Assembly: GCA_013399895.1 (NCBI GenBank)
Contig: VXBA01002631.1
Span: 4,817-68,816, forward strand
Direction of reading: 5' to 3'
DNA length: 64,000 nucleotides
Source of the DNA: Serilophus lunatus
Taxonomy: Eukaryota; Chordata; Aves; Passeriformes; Eurylaimidae
A model generated the notes under the pieces. The model was not told where the DNA came from, did not search any database, and worked only from the letters and a program-made list of their open reading frames with translations. Numbering within the stretch: position 1 is the stretch's first letter; each line of letters begins with the position of its first letter. The translations under genes were made by a program, and so were the position numbers. Below are positions 1-13,471 of this stretch, one piece after another.

Positions 1-450
1 GTAAGAAGCCGCTGCCCCAGAGGGACACTGGGGCTTCCCTGCGGCTGTGCCCCCAGGCCGCCATTCTCCCCGGGAAAGCTGCCGTGCCTGTGCGGGAAGG
101 GATGGTCCCCGGCCGCACACTTCGCAGGGAAGTGGGACAGTGGGGAGGGACAGAGGTGGGGGCTAGAAACCAATGCCCAGTCCCGGCCTCGGGGAAGGGG
201 CCCCAAGAAAAACGAGGAACTGTTGCTGCCCGGCCCTGGCCTCGGGGACACCGGGACTGGTACAGGCCCTGCTCTGTCCCGGGCCCCCCGATCCCAATTT
301 CCTTCTCCAAACTGCGGGAGAACAGGTAAGCCCAGAGCCTGGCCTCCACAGGTAAAAAGGGTCCCTCCCCGTCCCCCGGTCCCAGCCGGGACAGCCCCCT
401 CCCCGTCGGCTTTTTTGAGGAAAAACTGAATTTTAATCGGGTAAGTGGGG
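1..450 (+). promoter_or_regulatory. GC/CpG-rich segment with several strong plus-strand splice donors; probable first-exon area of an unidentified gene
   Basis: The first 420 bases are strongly GC-rich, unlike the AT-rich DNA that follows. Plus-strand donor-like sites are GTAAGA at position 1, CAG|GTAAGC at 325/326, CAG|GTAAAA at 351/352 and GTAAGT at 441. This suggests a CpG-island promoter with alternative first exons, transcribed rightward and so converging on BLVRA. Open frames here are short and mutually overlapping, as expected in GC-rich DNA, and I do not call a protein. The gene is not identified. Confidence 0.4.
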
Positions 451-2568
451 TTTCTCTCTCACAACCCCCTTCAAAAAAAGCCTTGCTTTTAAACGGCTAC
501 AACAACTCAAATAAAGGTCTCGTAAAAATAATCCTAATTCAGTGGAGTAAAACAGACTACTCTTTTTTAATAGCATTCCTATGTTGGTTCCATTCCACAA
601 ATAGGTTTAATCCAGTTACACTCTGTGTAAAAAATACAGATACTACCTGTTTGAAGTGACAGAGCAGAATCTGGTGCCCACAGCACTTAACACCAGCACT
701 AGCTACCCAAATCCCAGGATGATTACTGGATTTGCATACAAAATGAAATAGGGTCAATAAATTTAGACTTCCATCCTGCAGTGGAAGCATGCTGGACTGC
801 AATAAAAATTTTCATGTGTCAAGTGCAACAAACTGAATTTGCCAAACCGTGATGCCCTTGTTTTTCATGGAGCTTTGAGATGTAATTTTAAAGCCAATCA
901 GGGTCAAGATGAACCATAACTGTGACTCTGAGGATGGAAGACCAGTCTGTGGGCTGCATTCCCAGTAAGGTTGATATAGTAAACTCAAATTAAGGCAGTG
1001 GGCAGGAAACAGGACTACCATATCTCAATTCTGACATTGCCTAAGGCCAAAATAGTACATCTCAGGTGGTGAGGAGGATTTAGTAACATTGGACACATCT
1101 CTTTTCACAGGAAAAGTAATTTAGCACCATCTAGGTTTACCTAGGTCTGGACAGTGCTCTTTTTGGTAATGATTTCTGGTGACATGCTGATGATATCAGT
1201 CACAAAGATCGTGTTTCAAGGGGACATTAGTTCTCCTCTGGCCTCTGCTGCTGGAGGTCATCACATTGTTTCTTGCTCTTCTAATCTCTCCTCAGCCACA
1301 AGCTCTTGCAGTTTCTCTGAAGTTCCGCTGATTCAGAGTAGTAATGCAGACGGAGGAATACCTCTCTGAGGACATGAGTTAGCTCCCAGCTTGGAAACAG
1401 ATGTCCTTTTTCCCACACAAGGAAGGAACATCCATTCTGCCCCTTCCTTCTCCCTTCCTTCTGTGTAAGAAAATAAACATTAATAAATAATGATAATCCA
1501 ATTAGTCCTTGTCCTGGCCGAATCTTTTTTGCAAAATGCAGCGAATTACCGCCACTCTGGGAGTGAAATCAATGGAAGATTTGTATTTCAAGTAATACTG
1601 TAAATGCTAACACTCCTATGAGTTTTCCTTTCTTTTAAGAAGGTTATGTATATTTGTTATAAACATCAAAATTTAGGAAGAAATATGACATGTTTTTCAG
1701 ACTTCCATTTTCAAAAAAATATTTTCCACAGAAACACACTTGAATGCCAGAGTTGCACAGGAAGTTTATAGCTATCATTTTCCTTTTTTTTTTTTTTTCC
1801 CCCCATTTAGATAATTTTTCAGGTTTCCCTGTTTTTGCACTCGCACTTCTCAGAGCAATTGTGCTAATAAATGATTATCCCAGAGATTCTAATGTCAGCC
1901 ACTGTGCTGAGCCTTGCTTTAAAACGAAGGACTCCTCCCACACAAAATAAATACAGCTGAGGCCTCAAAATCACAAGTATGAGGAAGTGCAGGTAAACAA
2001 GCACCACTCCTCCGTATAATACATCTCCTTACAAAATATTTGGAGGGCATTGCATAGCTCCAGCCAGCCTCAATCTACAGAGGAAATTTTTTTCTCAGAA
2101 GTTCCAGAGGACTTGCTTTCTGTGCTTGATGCCCTGCTGCCCTTCCCTTCAGCACAGCTTCTGCACAAGAAACACTCCTTCACTAAACCAGCATTCAGAG
2201 AACAGCACCCAAGCATGGCCTAGGCTTGGCTTGACTGGCTAAAGATATGAAAAACCTTTCCCTCACCTGCTGAGCCCTCTCCTGACTGACGGAACTTGGG
2301 AAGAAAAGAGGTCTCTGGCACAGCTGGCCCATTTTAGCCACAGGCAGAGGGCACAGCTGGACACAACCCATGGGATAATGTCTAGCAGTGACAGGTCAGG
2401 AGGAAAGCATGTGGCACATAGTGTGAAAAGAGGCAGAAGCCTGAATGAGAAGAGTGAGCTTGATCTTAGAGAAGCAGAAGGGCAGAAAACTTGGAAATAT
2501 TTGATGCCACTGTAACTTTACAGAAAGTAAATATATTATTAAATGTATCACTGCCTACTATAATAGAA
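451..2568. other. Non-coding, nothing recognised
   Basis: AT-rich unique sequence with no exon, repeat family or RNA gene that I can support. A weak match to the old palindrome core (gaaatcaatggaag, near 1567) was seen but is too short to call. Confidence 0.6.
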
Positions 2569-2612
2569 TCATAGAATCGTTGAGTTAGAAGGGTCCTTAA
2601 AGACCATGTAAG
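2569..2612 (-). mobile_element. CR1 LINE 3'-end fragment
   Basis: The sequence tagaatcatagaatcgttga followed by gttagaagggtccttaaagaccat is the reverse complement of the CR1 3' tail with its ATTCTATG octamers. Only about 45 bases remain, so this is a very short 5'-truncated insertion. Confidence 0.75.
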
Positions 2613-4520
2613 TTTTTTATATATTGATCAGGTAACAAAATAATCCTATATTGATATCAAAGTAATTTAAAAGCCTGAAAATTTGGAATTAGATAAGTAA
2701 GGCAAATCAGCTTAATGTAAATAGCAAGTTATAATTCTGTTGAATATGTACCTTGTTCTTATTTTTGAAACCACAATTGAAATGCATCAATGAGTACTAC
2801 TGATAACACAAATAACTTTTATTCAAAACTTACATTTCACTTTTATTTATCATCTGTTACTCAGGAAGATGGAATACAAGGATGTGAATGTTCATATACC
2901 TACAGTGCACTCAAAATCCCAGACATGCTCAGATTGGCTTTTATTCACTATGTGTTTATTCTGTGACAGCCAGATGAATGACATGGTTCTATTCTTGCAT
3001 CCACATGCTTCCACTGAACACCTCCCTTGCATTCCTTGATGCTCCCAGGACCAGATTTGTTGCACCTCCAATCAACAGGTGTCACTCCACCTTTGCTTGT
3101 CCCTTTTTCTGTGACAGGTTAACGGTACAGTTTCTCTGAGAGGGTCTTAGATGGGACTTGAATAGACAAGTACCAAGTCAAGAGCCTCTCCATTGTCTTG
3201 CATTTAGAAGAAAGTGGATGAGATGTGGCACATTTCAATCTGTTTGCCCTTTGTACTCTTTTGCACAGAGATGAATTACTATGTGAGGCTTAAAGTATGA
3301 AAACTATTTGCTTTAGTCTGATCTCAACAGTCAAAGAGAAAATAGCTTCAAGACATCATTTGAAACAAATCTATGCTCTGACATGAATGGCCAAAAACAG
3401 ACAGGCAGAATAAACTGTGATTATTCAATGCATTAAGAATCAGTGGGATATGTTCACAGGATTGAGTCTGAGTTGTTGATGCATCTTACTTTTTGTCCTT
3501 GGTTTCCAAAAGATCAGAGCTGCATTAATAGCAAGACATTACACTGCCAGAAATAACTATCTGACTATGAACTACTGCAGTTTTCTGACTAACAAACAAG
3601 CCTGAACATACTCAGTGACCAGAGCGTTGTGAGTGACATCTTATTATAAACTGTTGCAAAATGAATACCAATGCAGAAAGAAAACCTTTTCACTATAAAT
3701 GCAGAGGATACATCAACCTTGTAGAGTAGTTCACTGATGTGACTAAAAGTAGAGGTCCAAGTTTCCCTACCCTTTCTTTATTTGAATGACTTAGTTTTCC
3801 CTTTTTCATCCTTTTCCCTATATACCTGCATTGTAACAACTCACAGCTCTGCAGAACACCTGGTTTCAATTTTGTACTGGGGCTGGCAACTTGAATCTGT
3901 AAAAAATATGCATGAAGAGAGGAAAGAGGTCTACACACCATGGAATAAGAACTTAGTGAGATTCACATTCACTACTTTGAACTGTTTGTGACGTTACAAA
4001 TCAAATTCTAATTCAATTTTACTTGCAAAAACCCGATGCTTACCCAAAGGTGGTGTTAGAATGTAGGACTTCCTTGACACAGCAGCACGACCATCCAAAC
4101 TCATAAGGCCAATCAAGGCACAAGTTCTTCTTTCAGAGGATGACTTTAGCGGAGCTGCCAGAAAGAGAAGGTACAAATCCTGCTGCTCAAAGAATGATAA
4201 GAAGAAAGTGACTGTGACCAGCCTAATCTCATACTGTGTCCAGAGCTTCACCCCACATGGAAATTTCTAAGCTCTCTACTACAGGCTTTCCAAAGCCAGA
4301 GGACAAGTACTTAATGCTGCAGACCACACAATAGGAACTTAGCAGGCAGAAAAAGAGGGCACAGCATCCAGGTGAAACCCTGCTCCTGGGTGGGTTTCTA
4401 CCACCATTCCCCTCACTGTTGTGATGAGCTGTAATTCCTAGTCACAGCACAAAAAAGGGGAAGTAGTGCTGGACCTCACAGCACACATCCCTCACTTCCC
4501 AGAGCCAGATGGTGCTGTGG
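2613..4520. other. Non-coding, nothing recognised
   Basis: AT-rich unique sequence up to the solo LTR. No supported gene or repeat. Confidence 0.6.
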
Positions 4521-4525
4521 GCTGG

Positions 4526-5004
4526 TGTCTTAGGTTGAAGTATATTCTATTACCATCTCTGTTATCATCTGTTAATGGGCCATCAGTGCCTCACCCATGA
4601 CTCAGAGATAGCTCCTTCCTGGACTATCTGCTGTTAATGGGCCCATCAGGCCTTATCACACGACTCACCATCCCATTGTGAGATGTTTTGCCCAGAGGGA
4701 GGAGACAACAATTCCATCCTGGATATAAGCTGAGACTCTGAACACCACAGGAGCGCTTACCTACTGGACTCCCAGAGGACAAGAGCTACCATTGGACTTT
4801 CTCACCCCTTTCCTTTTCATAGGATCACTGCTTCAACGGAACTGCTTTGCTTGGACTGCTATTACCATAGAGTGTCAGGGTGTATCTGACTTTGTCAGTG
4901 TTCTTGTACTTCTGCATTTATTTATTTCTTTTAATTTTTTTTTTCTCTATTAAATTATAATTCTGACTTGCGATCTCCCACTGGTTTGATTTCAAACTAG
5001 TACA
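4526..5004 (+). mobile_element. Solo endogenous-retrovirus LTR (479 bp) with perfect 5-bp target duplication
   Basis: The element starts TGTCTTAGG and ends CTAGTACA, so it has TGT...ACA termini. It is flanked on both sides by gctgg (4521-4525 and 5005-5009), a 5-bp target-site duplication as expected for ERVL/class III-type integration. Inside are a TATA-like tggatataagc near 4719 and a polyadenylation-type ctattaaattataattctga near 4947. The opening sequence matches an LTR type I know from songbird genomes. No internal retroviral genes are present, so it arose by LTR-LTR recombination. Confidence 0.88.
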
Positions 5005-5009
5005 GCTGG

Positions 5010-8000
5010 CAAGGAGGAGCACCTTGAAGTGGCTGCTAAAAGCCATGTGGCTTTTTGCTAAAATCCCAAATGCACAACTGAGGAAGGTGTATTTGAGGTA
5101 AGGGACAAAGGGAGCCTCCTCTATCAAGTTTACTTTCAGGACTGATGTCAACCCCACTTGACACTTGACCCCTTCAAAACCACTTCTGGTAGGACATCAA
5201 GGAGGAGATCAAGAGCTTGGCATGTGAGGCTGCATGACTGAGCCCACCTTTCATGGAAATGCTGGTGAAGTGCAGACTGAGAGCAACTGCTCAGCCTCCT
5301 GCCTCCTCAATATACTTCATCTCTCCTGTTGTTCCCTAGAGTTTGGGTGTATGATTGCTGCTGCCTCTTCCTTTCCTCACAGCTCTCTGTTGATCCTATT
5401 ACTAATCAATTCAGGGCCACATCTTGAGATACTGAAAAGGGGGCTGCAGCAATGGCAGCAGCACAGCACATCTGGAGGGACAGTAGGGATAGAAGATGGA
5501 AGCAATACAGGTGCATAGAGGCAGCTGGGCAGGGACAAGCCATGGATCCCTGCCCAGATAAATGTGTGTCAAATTGCGCCCTAAAACACTGCAGCTATGC
5601 CCTGTCATCTACAGAGCTGAATTTCTGAGAGTACAGTAGCTTCAAAGGGATTTTCAAGTAACAAAAATAAGACAAACTTATGTCCTTCCTTTCAAAATTC
5701 ATTATTAGAAGATACTAGAAGAGAGCTTTTCATATCTTGTATTGGAAGAAACATGTTGCCTGACATAATTTTCAAACTGTACGGTCTGCAGAGAAACATA
5801 CTGTGTCCAAGCACTTAACAGACCTAATCATCTCAGAGTTACTGACAGATATAGCCTACATGATCCTATGCACCAGTGAAAAAGATAGGGATACCTGCAG
5901 AGCCCCCCATCTCCAGTGACAAGTTCACTGAAGCAGAAAAAAACCCAAAAAACCTGGGTGCTCTGCTTGAGCTACATAATCCCTCATTATTTTCCTGAGA
6001 AAAGCACCTCCATGCAAAGAGCTTCTCTGATGAGTGAAATCAAGGACATTCCAAAATGATTCATGAATGTGTAACCTGGCTACACCTGACAATAGGATGA
6101 CTGTGCCTTGACAAGGATGCCAGGCTGAAAGATGAGCTCCTAATGAAATCAAGCTCAAAAGCAAAACTAGAGAAAGCTCAAATGGCTGATAATTTAACAC
6201 AGAAAAACTTAAGATATAACAGCACAAAGGAGTGCTCTGGTGTGCAGTCATGACCTACACAGCCATGTAGTAAGACAGACATCTGTAATAAAGCACATAT
6301 GAGCAACAGTCTCATGAGCAGGCAGAGGTGAAGGTACAGCAGCAGGATATGGTGTTGCAGGAGAAGCAAATATTAGAACACAGCAGGTTTGCAGCAGAGG
6401 TGAACTGCTCTGTGCAAAGCAAAAAGCACGCTTGGAGAGAAGCAAAGAGTGCACAAAGACCCACATATAAAGCCATTCTGCCTAGGTTCAATGCAGCTAG
6501 ACTAGCAACAAGATCAAGCCATATAGGGTAGAAGCAGAGACGTAGATGGTTTGGGTTTCATTTGTTTTTACCATAGAGCAAAGGCAGATAAAGATGGTAA
6601 TAAGACATTTGTAATGCATCATCTTAACAGGTCTTAAAGAAACTTCCATAACTCAAAATCTGGATACAAAAGACTTCAGCATAGTTAAAGTCTAAATATG
6701 AACATTGTCTTTGTGAACAAGACTTTTATTATTTAAATAGTCCCCATATGCAAAAAAAGGGCTATATTAAAATGTAGGTTCAGAAAATGACAGGATAATG
6801 TCAGCATTCAGGCCTTTTCTATAATAAATGTGTATTTTGCATCAGCACTAGAAAGAAAAGGCTTAAAATTCTGTTGCATTCAATAGCAAATCCAGTGGCA
6901 GTAGAATGCATAAAATGAAAACTCACATCTGAGGAAACTGAGAAAAGGTGTACTGATTAATTTAAAATCTCACTGAGACTTTGCAAAGGTATGTTATCTA
7001 CAAGTACTGCTAATCATAAGGGCCACAATAAAGGAGAGATGACAACTTGCAAGGGAATCCTACAGTTTTGAAAAGGTGGAGGAGCCCTTGATGTAGGCAA
7101 GAGAGAGACACAGATACAAACAACCCCTTAAGGAAGGAGGATACTGCTGCCTACCCAGCCTGGGACACCAGCTATAAATCTTTGTATAAAACACGTAAAA
7201 TAAAAACTCAAATCCTGCCAGTGTGCTGCCTCCCAAACCATTGGAAGAGACTATTTGAATCAGTCCTGCAGACTACATTTAATTTGTGTAAGAGAAAAAG
7301 AAGAGCTAATGGTTTGCTCACTGCTTTCTACTACTACAGAGCTTTATCCTATATGTTTCTGGACTGTTTTAGAACTCTCAAGAGACAGATTATTCATAAA
7401 GGAATATTATTTCTGACATCATCATTATTAGCAGTAGTATGATTCCTCCGTTGACCATCTCTTGACTTCCTGATAATATTTAACCTAGCACTTTAAAACT
7501 ATTTTTACTTATCTGCTACTTGAATAAAATGCATGCAGAAAACATCAGAAAGCCCTAATTCAGTTATTCACTACATTGATGTAATCTGGCTGTTTTAGAG
7601 ACATGTTACTGGATTATTCATGAATTAGCCTTTATCGGGGAAAACGGATGACTCACTGGAGACTAGGCAAGATGACAATACACCAGATGTGGTAGATTGG
7701 AATGCTAGTAGGCAGGTTGTAACATTAACTGCAGTAGCAAAATAAGAAAGTCAGCTCATACTAAATGTCATCTAGGATGCCCTGAGTATGATGTTTCAGG
7801 CAAGTTTTTCGAAGTAGTAACCTAGACTAACTAAGTGATTTTTCATAGAGTTAATATATTGTTGTAAGCTCTAGCAAGCATATCACCAGGCTACCATTCA
7901 GAGCTTCTGACAGTGGTATTTCTTTACTTAAATTATGGATCGGAAGTTTCCCTCCTTATTTACCTGCGTGTAGCTGGCCTCCAGTAAGACGTGTTTATTG

Positions 8001-11000
8001 CCAAGATGTAGACAAGCACTAAACCTGGAGCTCTGTTAGCTGTAACACCAGGATGATCCCCTCAGCTTTGTGGGCATCACCATGCAAGCAGCCCTGTAAA
8101 TCCTCAGCCTTATGTTTTGTTGTTGAAGGGTGAGAAAAAGGTTGCCTGTGTTAATCAGTTTGAGTCAAGAAAGCAGAAGGCAGAGGTTGGAAACTACTTT
8201 TGGTTTCCCTTTTTGCCCAAAAGTTAAGTATAAACAGGAGAAAGTTACTAGTGATGCTAGCAGGCCAGGAGCTAAATGGGCACTTCAGGTTGAGCTGTAG
8301 GTATGTCTACATGGCCTAATGAGTTAGCCCAGTGCTCCATGCAGGCCACCCAGCTCTGCTGAGAAGCAGGGCACATCTGGTCAGATGAAATTGCATTGCA
8401 AGCCATCCCTCGTGGTTTAGAAAGTGGTTTAAAAAAACCTGGGGATGGCTCCAGTGTTTTGTATTGAACTTTATTGTACAGCATGAATATTTTCTGCCTT
8501 CCCATTAAAAGGCTTGGTTCTTCTGGGTTAGGGATGAAGTCTGTTACTGATAATACCTCTGCTACATCTCTCCTTTAAACAAAAATTCTACCACGTCTCT
8601 CAACAGAGTCCTGTAACCTCATTTAATTCAGCCTCTACAAATACCAGCTTGCAGCATTTTAGGCTAACCAGGTATCTTGCTAACTCTTTCAAAAGCCTGA
8701 AGTTATTATTTCACTGGAGAGCTTTAGCTTCCTGGTATTGTGTTTTATTACTATTGCACAGAGCACACCACATTTCTTAGGGAGCAGTAAAATGCTACTG
8801 CTTGACACACATCAGCACACAGTGCTGCAAGTCTCCCTGGAGCTGATGTCCAGCCAGATTATCTTTGGTGGACCACTCACCAGCAACTGTGAGAGTGCTC
8901 AAGGCCCCAGATCATAATGCCAACCTGAAGGAAGCAAGCATTTCAAATGACAGTTGACAATAGGTGTACAGTTCAGTCTTTATCACCCTCATCCCTCTAC
9001 AGAGGAGGGTCCTCCAGCACAATTCCCAAACTGCTTCTTGTGACTCAACCCTACAGTTTACTCAGATGCCAAACATAACATTAATTTCACAATAGCTGAG
9101 TTTGACAGTAGAACAGTTTGAAAAACATCCCTGGTCCACAGTTGCCAACCCTTGTGTTCCCCCTTCCTTATCTGTTTGATCTGCTCTGGGGGTGGTTCCA
9201 ATGCCAGCTTAAGCAGCTTCTGCTGTGTCCACTGGTCCTCTTTGCCTTCCCCCTCCTCCTACCTCCTATGTTCCTATGCTGTTCCTGATAATCCTCAGTA
9301 ATCACATAGGCAAATTAGACCCCATTCCCAGGACCCACAGAACAGGCTCTTGTGTGAACACTTGATCCTAAAATCATGCTCATCTCGCCCTCTCAGCCAG
9401 AACTTCTCACACAGCTTCACAGGTCTTCATACCAATATTTAGTTTCTTTGCTCTTTGGAAATTTTCCATTCCCATGATTCTAGCCCTCTGAAAAGTGCTT
9501 TGGATCAAACCACTTCTTACAGGTTTCAGCTAGCTTGTTGCAGTTAGTATCTCCATGCCTCTCATCTGCCAGAAATAAGCTTCAGCCTGCATCAGCATCC
9601 CTCCTTCAGCATTGTAGGAGCATTGTGTATTGTAGCACTTTAGTGGCAACACATAGCATCAGGCAGCTAATGAAGTTGCTGCAATGGACTTCCTAGAGTG
9701 TTCCACAGGAGCAGGGTAATTTCCAGCAGAAATAGTGGAAGAGTGACTACCTCCAAAGAACATGATATACTAACCTGCCCATGTCACACACCTTATACTT
9801 ACCTTTCCAAACCTCTGCACCTCTAAAACTGTCTGGATTCACGTTATGCCAAATGTAGTTGAAAAACTCTTGTCATTTCTGCTATGACAAAGCAGTTTAT
9901 TAAAACAACAAGAAAACCCATTTGAATACCTGTTTTAGATTCTACTTAGCAGACTCAAAAAAGCTGCTCAAATACATGAAGTTGTGAATCAGAAACCTGA
10001 AGCATGAGATTTAGACTTGCCAGTGCTCTTGCGTAGGTGTCAGATGGCACAGAAAGGGCAGGAATTTTGTGGGAGACATCATGAGTTTAGGTAAGGACAC
10101 AAACACTACAACATTCAGAACTTTGAAACAGGAGAAGGAGGACTTTGCAGGATTTTACAGACCTTGAGGAGTGAAAGCCAGGAAAAGGATCAGTTGCGAC
10201 AGAGCCACTTTCAGCACAGCTAATGGGAACTGCTAAAGAACAAAGGGAACCAAAAGGAATGATTAAGGTTTCCAATATTTTATTGGTGAGTTTGACAGTG
10301 GGTTAAACAATACATACATTTGAAAACTGGACATCCAGTAGCTCTCATACACAAACCATCACAGTACCTTGCCAAATCCACAGGACGGAAGGAAAAGTCA
10401 TTTAAATGCTGTAGGCTCCCAGGAGCAGGCCAGACAGTAGTAGGTAAGCAGGTTAGCTGGAAGGAATGGAAGGGGGATGGAGAAAAGTGTGGGATATCTA
10501 GCTCTAGGCATCTGCCTTCCCTAGCTCAAATTAACCAGCTAATTTTCCCAGATGCCCTCTATAGAAACAAGCTTCTCCAGAGGGCAATTCACTGTACAAT
10601 GTTATATTGCTGCTCTACAGAGCTCCTGTGAATTTATTCCCCATTTCTTAGAGGACTAGTGCTCTCACCAGCAATTGCAGAGTGTGTCCAGGGAGATGCG
10701 TTGGCTAATTTTGATGTCTAGAGATGTGTGAATCTCCCTTCCTCTCCCTTCCCTTTGTCCTTCTTCCACAGCTACCCATTGTGAATTAGCATGTAAACAA
10801 GTGGCATTCACCCCGCATTCACAGAGGAGGAGTTTGTCAAGACCTTTCACGAGCTGTCACACACGGCAGACAGACATATACAAAGGACTCTAATTTTATT
10901 CAAATTCCAGATGGACTTTTTGCACTTTGCCAAAGATCCACTTTTCCACCTCATACAGCATGAGATCTGCCCACTCCATGTCCATCACAGTGGCACAGAT

Positions 11001-11648
11001 GTCCCTGTGAATGCTCAGTAAGGCATCCATTTGGGTGGACAAGCATGTGATCTGCCTGCACAGATCTGCTGCCAACCCATGTGGGTTTCAGTCCATTGAA
11101 GGCAAGAGGAGGATTTTCACTGATTTTAACAGATAGGGTAGATTCAAGCAAATTTCACTTGCAGAATTCATTCACACATCAAGCTCCAGTCGCTCCTAAA
11201 ATCTGACTGATTTGGAAGAATATATATAGACTTTCCTTCCTTGATTCTAACTAACTGAAATATATCCAACTTCTGAATGGTCATGATTTACTCAAAGGAA
11301 AACTTTTTTCCCATCAATATTGACTGGCTGTAATTATGTATACATTCACAACATATATACTCCCTTATTAAAAAATTGCACAAGTGACAATGTGGAAAGG
11401 AAAGATGGTTGTGGCTTAAAAGAATAACTGCACAGATTGCAGTTTGCTGCTATATTAATAGAGCACCAACAGATGCTGTAATTAGAAAGTAAAAGGCAAC
11501 CAGAGGAATTGTTAATAGTTTTGTGCAGTGTTTAAGCTTCTGAAACTAAAATGCTTCTTTAGGGAAGCAATAATGTTTTCATATGTGATCCTGTGACTAT
11601 AGTAAAAATGCTAAAGACCCATTCCCACAAGTATTGTATGCTATAACC
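5010..11648. other. 6.6-kb non-coding stretch, nothing recognised
   Basis: No exon of a known protein, RNA gene or recognised repeat was found. Open frames are all short (up to about 108 codons), lack codon structure or recognisable motifs, and I do not call them. Confidence 0.55.
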
Positions 11649-12480
11649 TGTGCTGGTTTTGGCTAGGGTAGAGTTATATTGATTCACAGTAGCTAACACA
11701 GGGCTGTGGTTTGGATTTGTGCTGGAAACAGTGTTGATAAAACATGTTTTACTTACTGCTGAGCAGTGCTTGTGCAACTTCAAGACCTTTTCTGCTTCTC
11801 ACCTTGATGCCTTATTTCCTTATGTTTCTGGGGATATTAGTCTGATGTTATAGTTCGAATTATAAGTTTTCCTGAGAGGCCTTTTNGATGAACTTTGGTT
11901 GGATACTTTAAGGAGTGGATAGTTTTGAAGGTTATAAATGTAAGTTGTCAATTGTTTTTTGCATGCTTGGACTGTGGGCAATTCCCAGTAAAAAGCTGCA
12001 ATTTTTCTTTTACTTCTATTTATTTGTGTTGTGGTTTCTTTTGATTTCAGGTAACACAAGTAGGCTGGGGGTGCGCAAGAATTTGAATTGGGATACATCC
12101 AGGATAGATGACCCTAAATGACCAAAAGGATATTCCATACCACATGGCATCATGCTGAGCATATAAAGCTGGGGAAGGAGAAAGAAGGGGGGAGCATTCA
12201 GAATGACGGCATCTGTTTTCCCAAGTAGCCACTGTGCATGACGGAGCCTGGCTTTCCTGGGGATGGCTGAACACCTGCCTGCCCATGGGAAGTGGTGAAC
12301 TAATTCCGTTTCACTTTGCTTGCAAGTGCAGCTTTTGCTTTGCCTAGCAAACTGTCATTATCTCAACCCGCTTTTTTTTTTTTTTCCTCGCTAGTACCTA
12401 ATTCTCTTCCCCATCTCACCGAGGTACAGTAAGTGAGCGGCTGCATGGTGCTTAGTTGTCAGCTTGGGTTGAACCACATG
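11649..12480 (+). mobile_element. Endogenous-retrovirus LTR, old, interrupted by a ~250-bp AT-rich insert
   Basis: The left part (tgtgctggttttggctaggg, from 11649 to about 11803) and right part (from about 12051, gtaggctgggggtgcgcaag) match a common avian LTR that I recognise. The right part carries the expected TATA box (gcatataaagc near 12160), the stretch ending ggctgaacacctgcctgccc, and the terminal agcggctgcatggtgcttag. The final bases, aaccaca or aaccacatg, are slightly mutated. Between the halves are about 247 bases that I do not know from this LTR. No internal genes and no clear target duplication were found. An undetermined base lies at 11886. Confidence 0.72.
11804..12050. other. 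AT-rich segment interrupting the LTR
   Basis: This block separates two parts of an LTR that are normally adjacent, as far as I remember the family. It ends with a pyrimidine-rich run and TTTCAG, which resembles a splice acceptor. I do not recognise its origin. It could be a separate insertion or simply a diverged LTR subfamily. Confidence 0.4.
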
Positions 12481-12596
12481 GCTGTATTTGCAAATTGCTC
12501 CATTTTCTACAGTTCTATTCTAAATTTATCACTATTTCTAATGAATTTCCCTGTTTCCAGAAGCATATGAGTTATTTTTTTCTTGAAGGCAGGATG

Positions 12597-13471
12597 TTTA
12601 TTATTTTTCACTGTGATCCATTCACATGCTGAATCAGATACAGAACACAAATGAAGCACAATAATATGCTGCTTCCAGTATAACAAAAGTACTTAGATTC
12701 AGTAGAAAGGGGGCAGGCTATGCATTAGTTCAATGTATGTTCCTAATCTCTGCTAAGAAAAGATTTCTATGTTGGCACAGGGAAATTGAGTGAACTCAAC
12801 ATGGCATCTATCAAGAGACAAGACATTTCTTCTCTTCTGGTTTGATATGAATACAGTTTCTATTTGAAGGTAGATGACTTCCAGTGTGAAAACCTCCCAC
12901 ACCTCAAAAAAAAACAAACTACAGAAAAAAACTCAACCCAAACCTAACAGGCACAACTACTGATTAAGCAAACACACAGAACAATTCAGGGTATCTATAA
13001 GAAAAGGTCAGGACTGTGGTGGCACAAGTTCTGCGTCTCAAATAAAGAGATGGAAAACTCAACTAAAACTTCACTGTAGCTAATACTTCTTTCTAGAAAA
13101 TAGTACCTGAATACTATTGAGACACATCTCATTTTCAGATGTATCTGGAGCAGGGGGACACAACTCAGAAGAGAAAATTATATATAGTATTTACAGTTCT
13201 GCAGGATCTGCTCTCAGAGTTATTTCTAACTGAATCACATGAAAGCTTCTTGTTGCAAGGTTCCTATCTACCCAAAAGGACGAGTAGGTGAACGCTGCTT
13301 TGTTCTGGTGCAAACCAGAAGGCACAGGGCTCTTCAGACCACCTAGAGAGCCTAGGAATCACAAGTAGTCAGAAAGAAGGTAATGAAACAGAAAGAGCAA
13401 TTGCTTGATGTCAGCTGTGAGTTGTAGCCCTACAGTTTTTCTGTCTGCCATGTTTTTCCCTCGGAGCAGTC
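12597..13471 (-). other. BLVRA: Probable BLVRA 3' untranslated region, with AATAAA on the minus strand at its far end
   Basis: Going downstream from the BLVRA stop, the first canonical AATAAA I find on the minus strand is at 12602-12597. That would give a 3' UTR of about 870 bases. The stretch has no other gene-like content. The polyadenylation site is inferred; no transcript evidence is available. An LTR begins about 120 bases beyond it. Confidence 0.35.

Noticed and set aside
84..429. Overlapping plus-strand frames in the GC-rich left edge
   Set aside because: Three overlapping frames in different phases in GC-rich sequence; Pro/Gly/Arg-rich products without motifs.
5234..6251. Open frames of 94-108 codons
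   Set aside because: No motif, no consistent codon bias, overlapping frames on both strands; typical of non-coding DNA.
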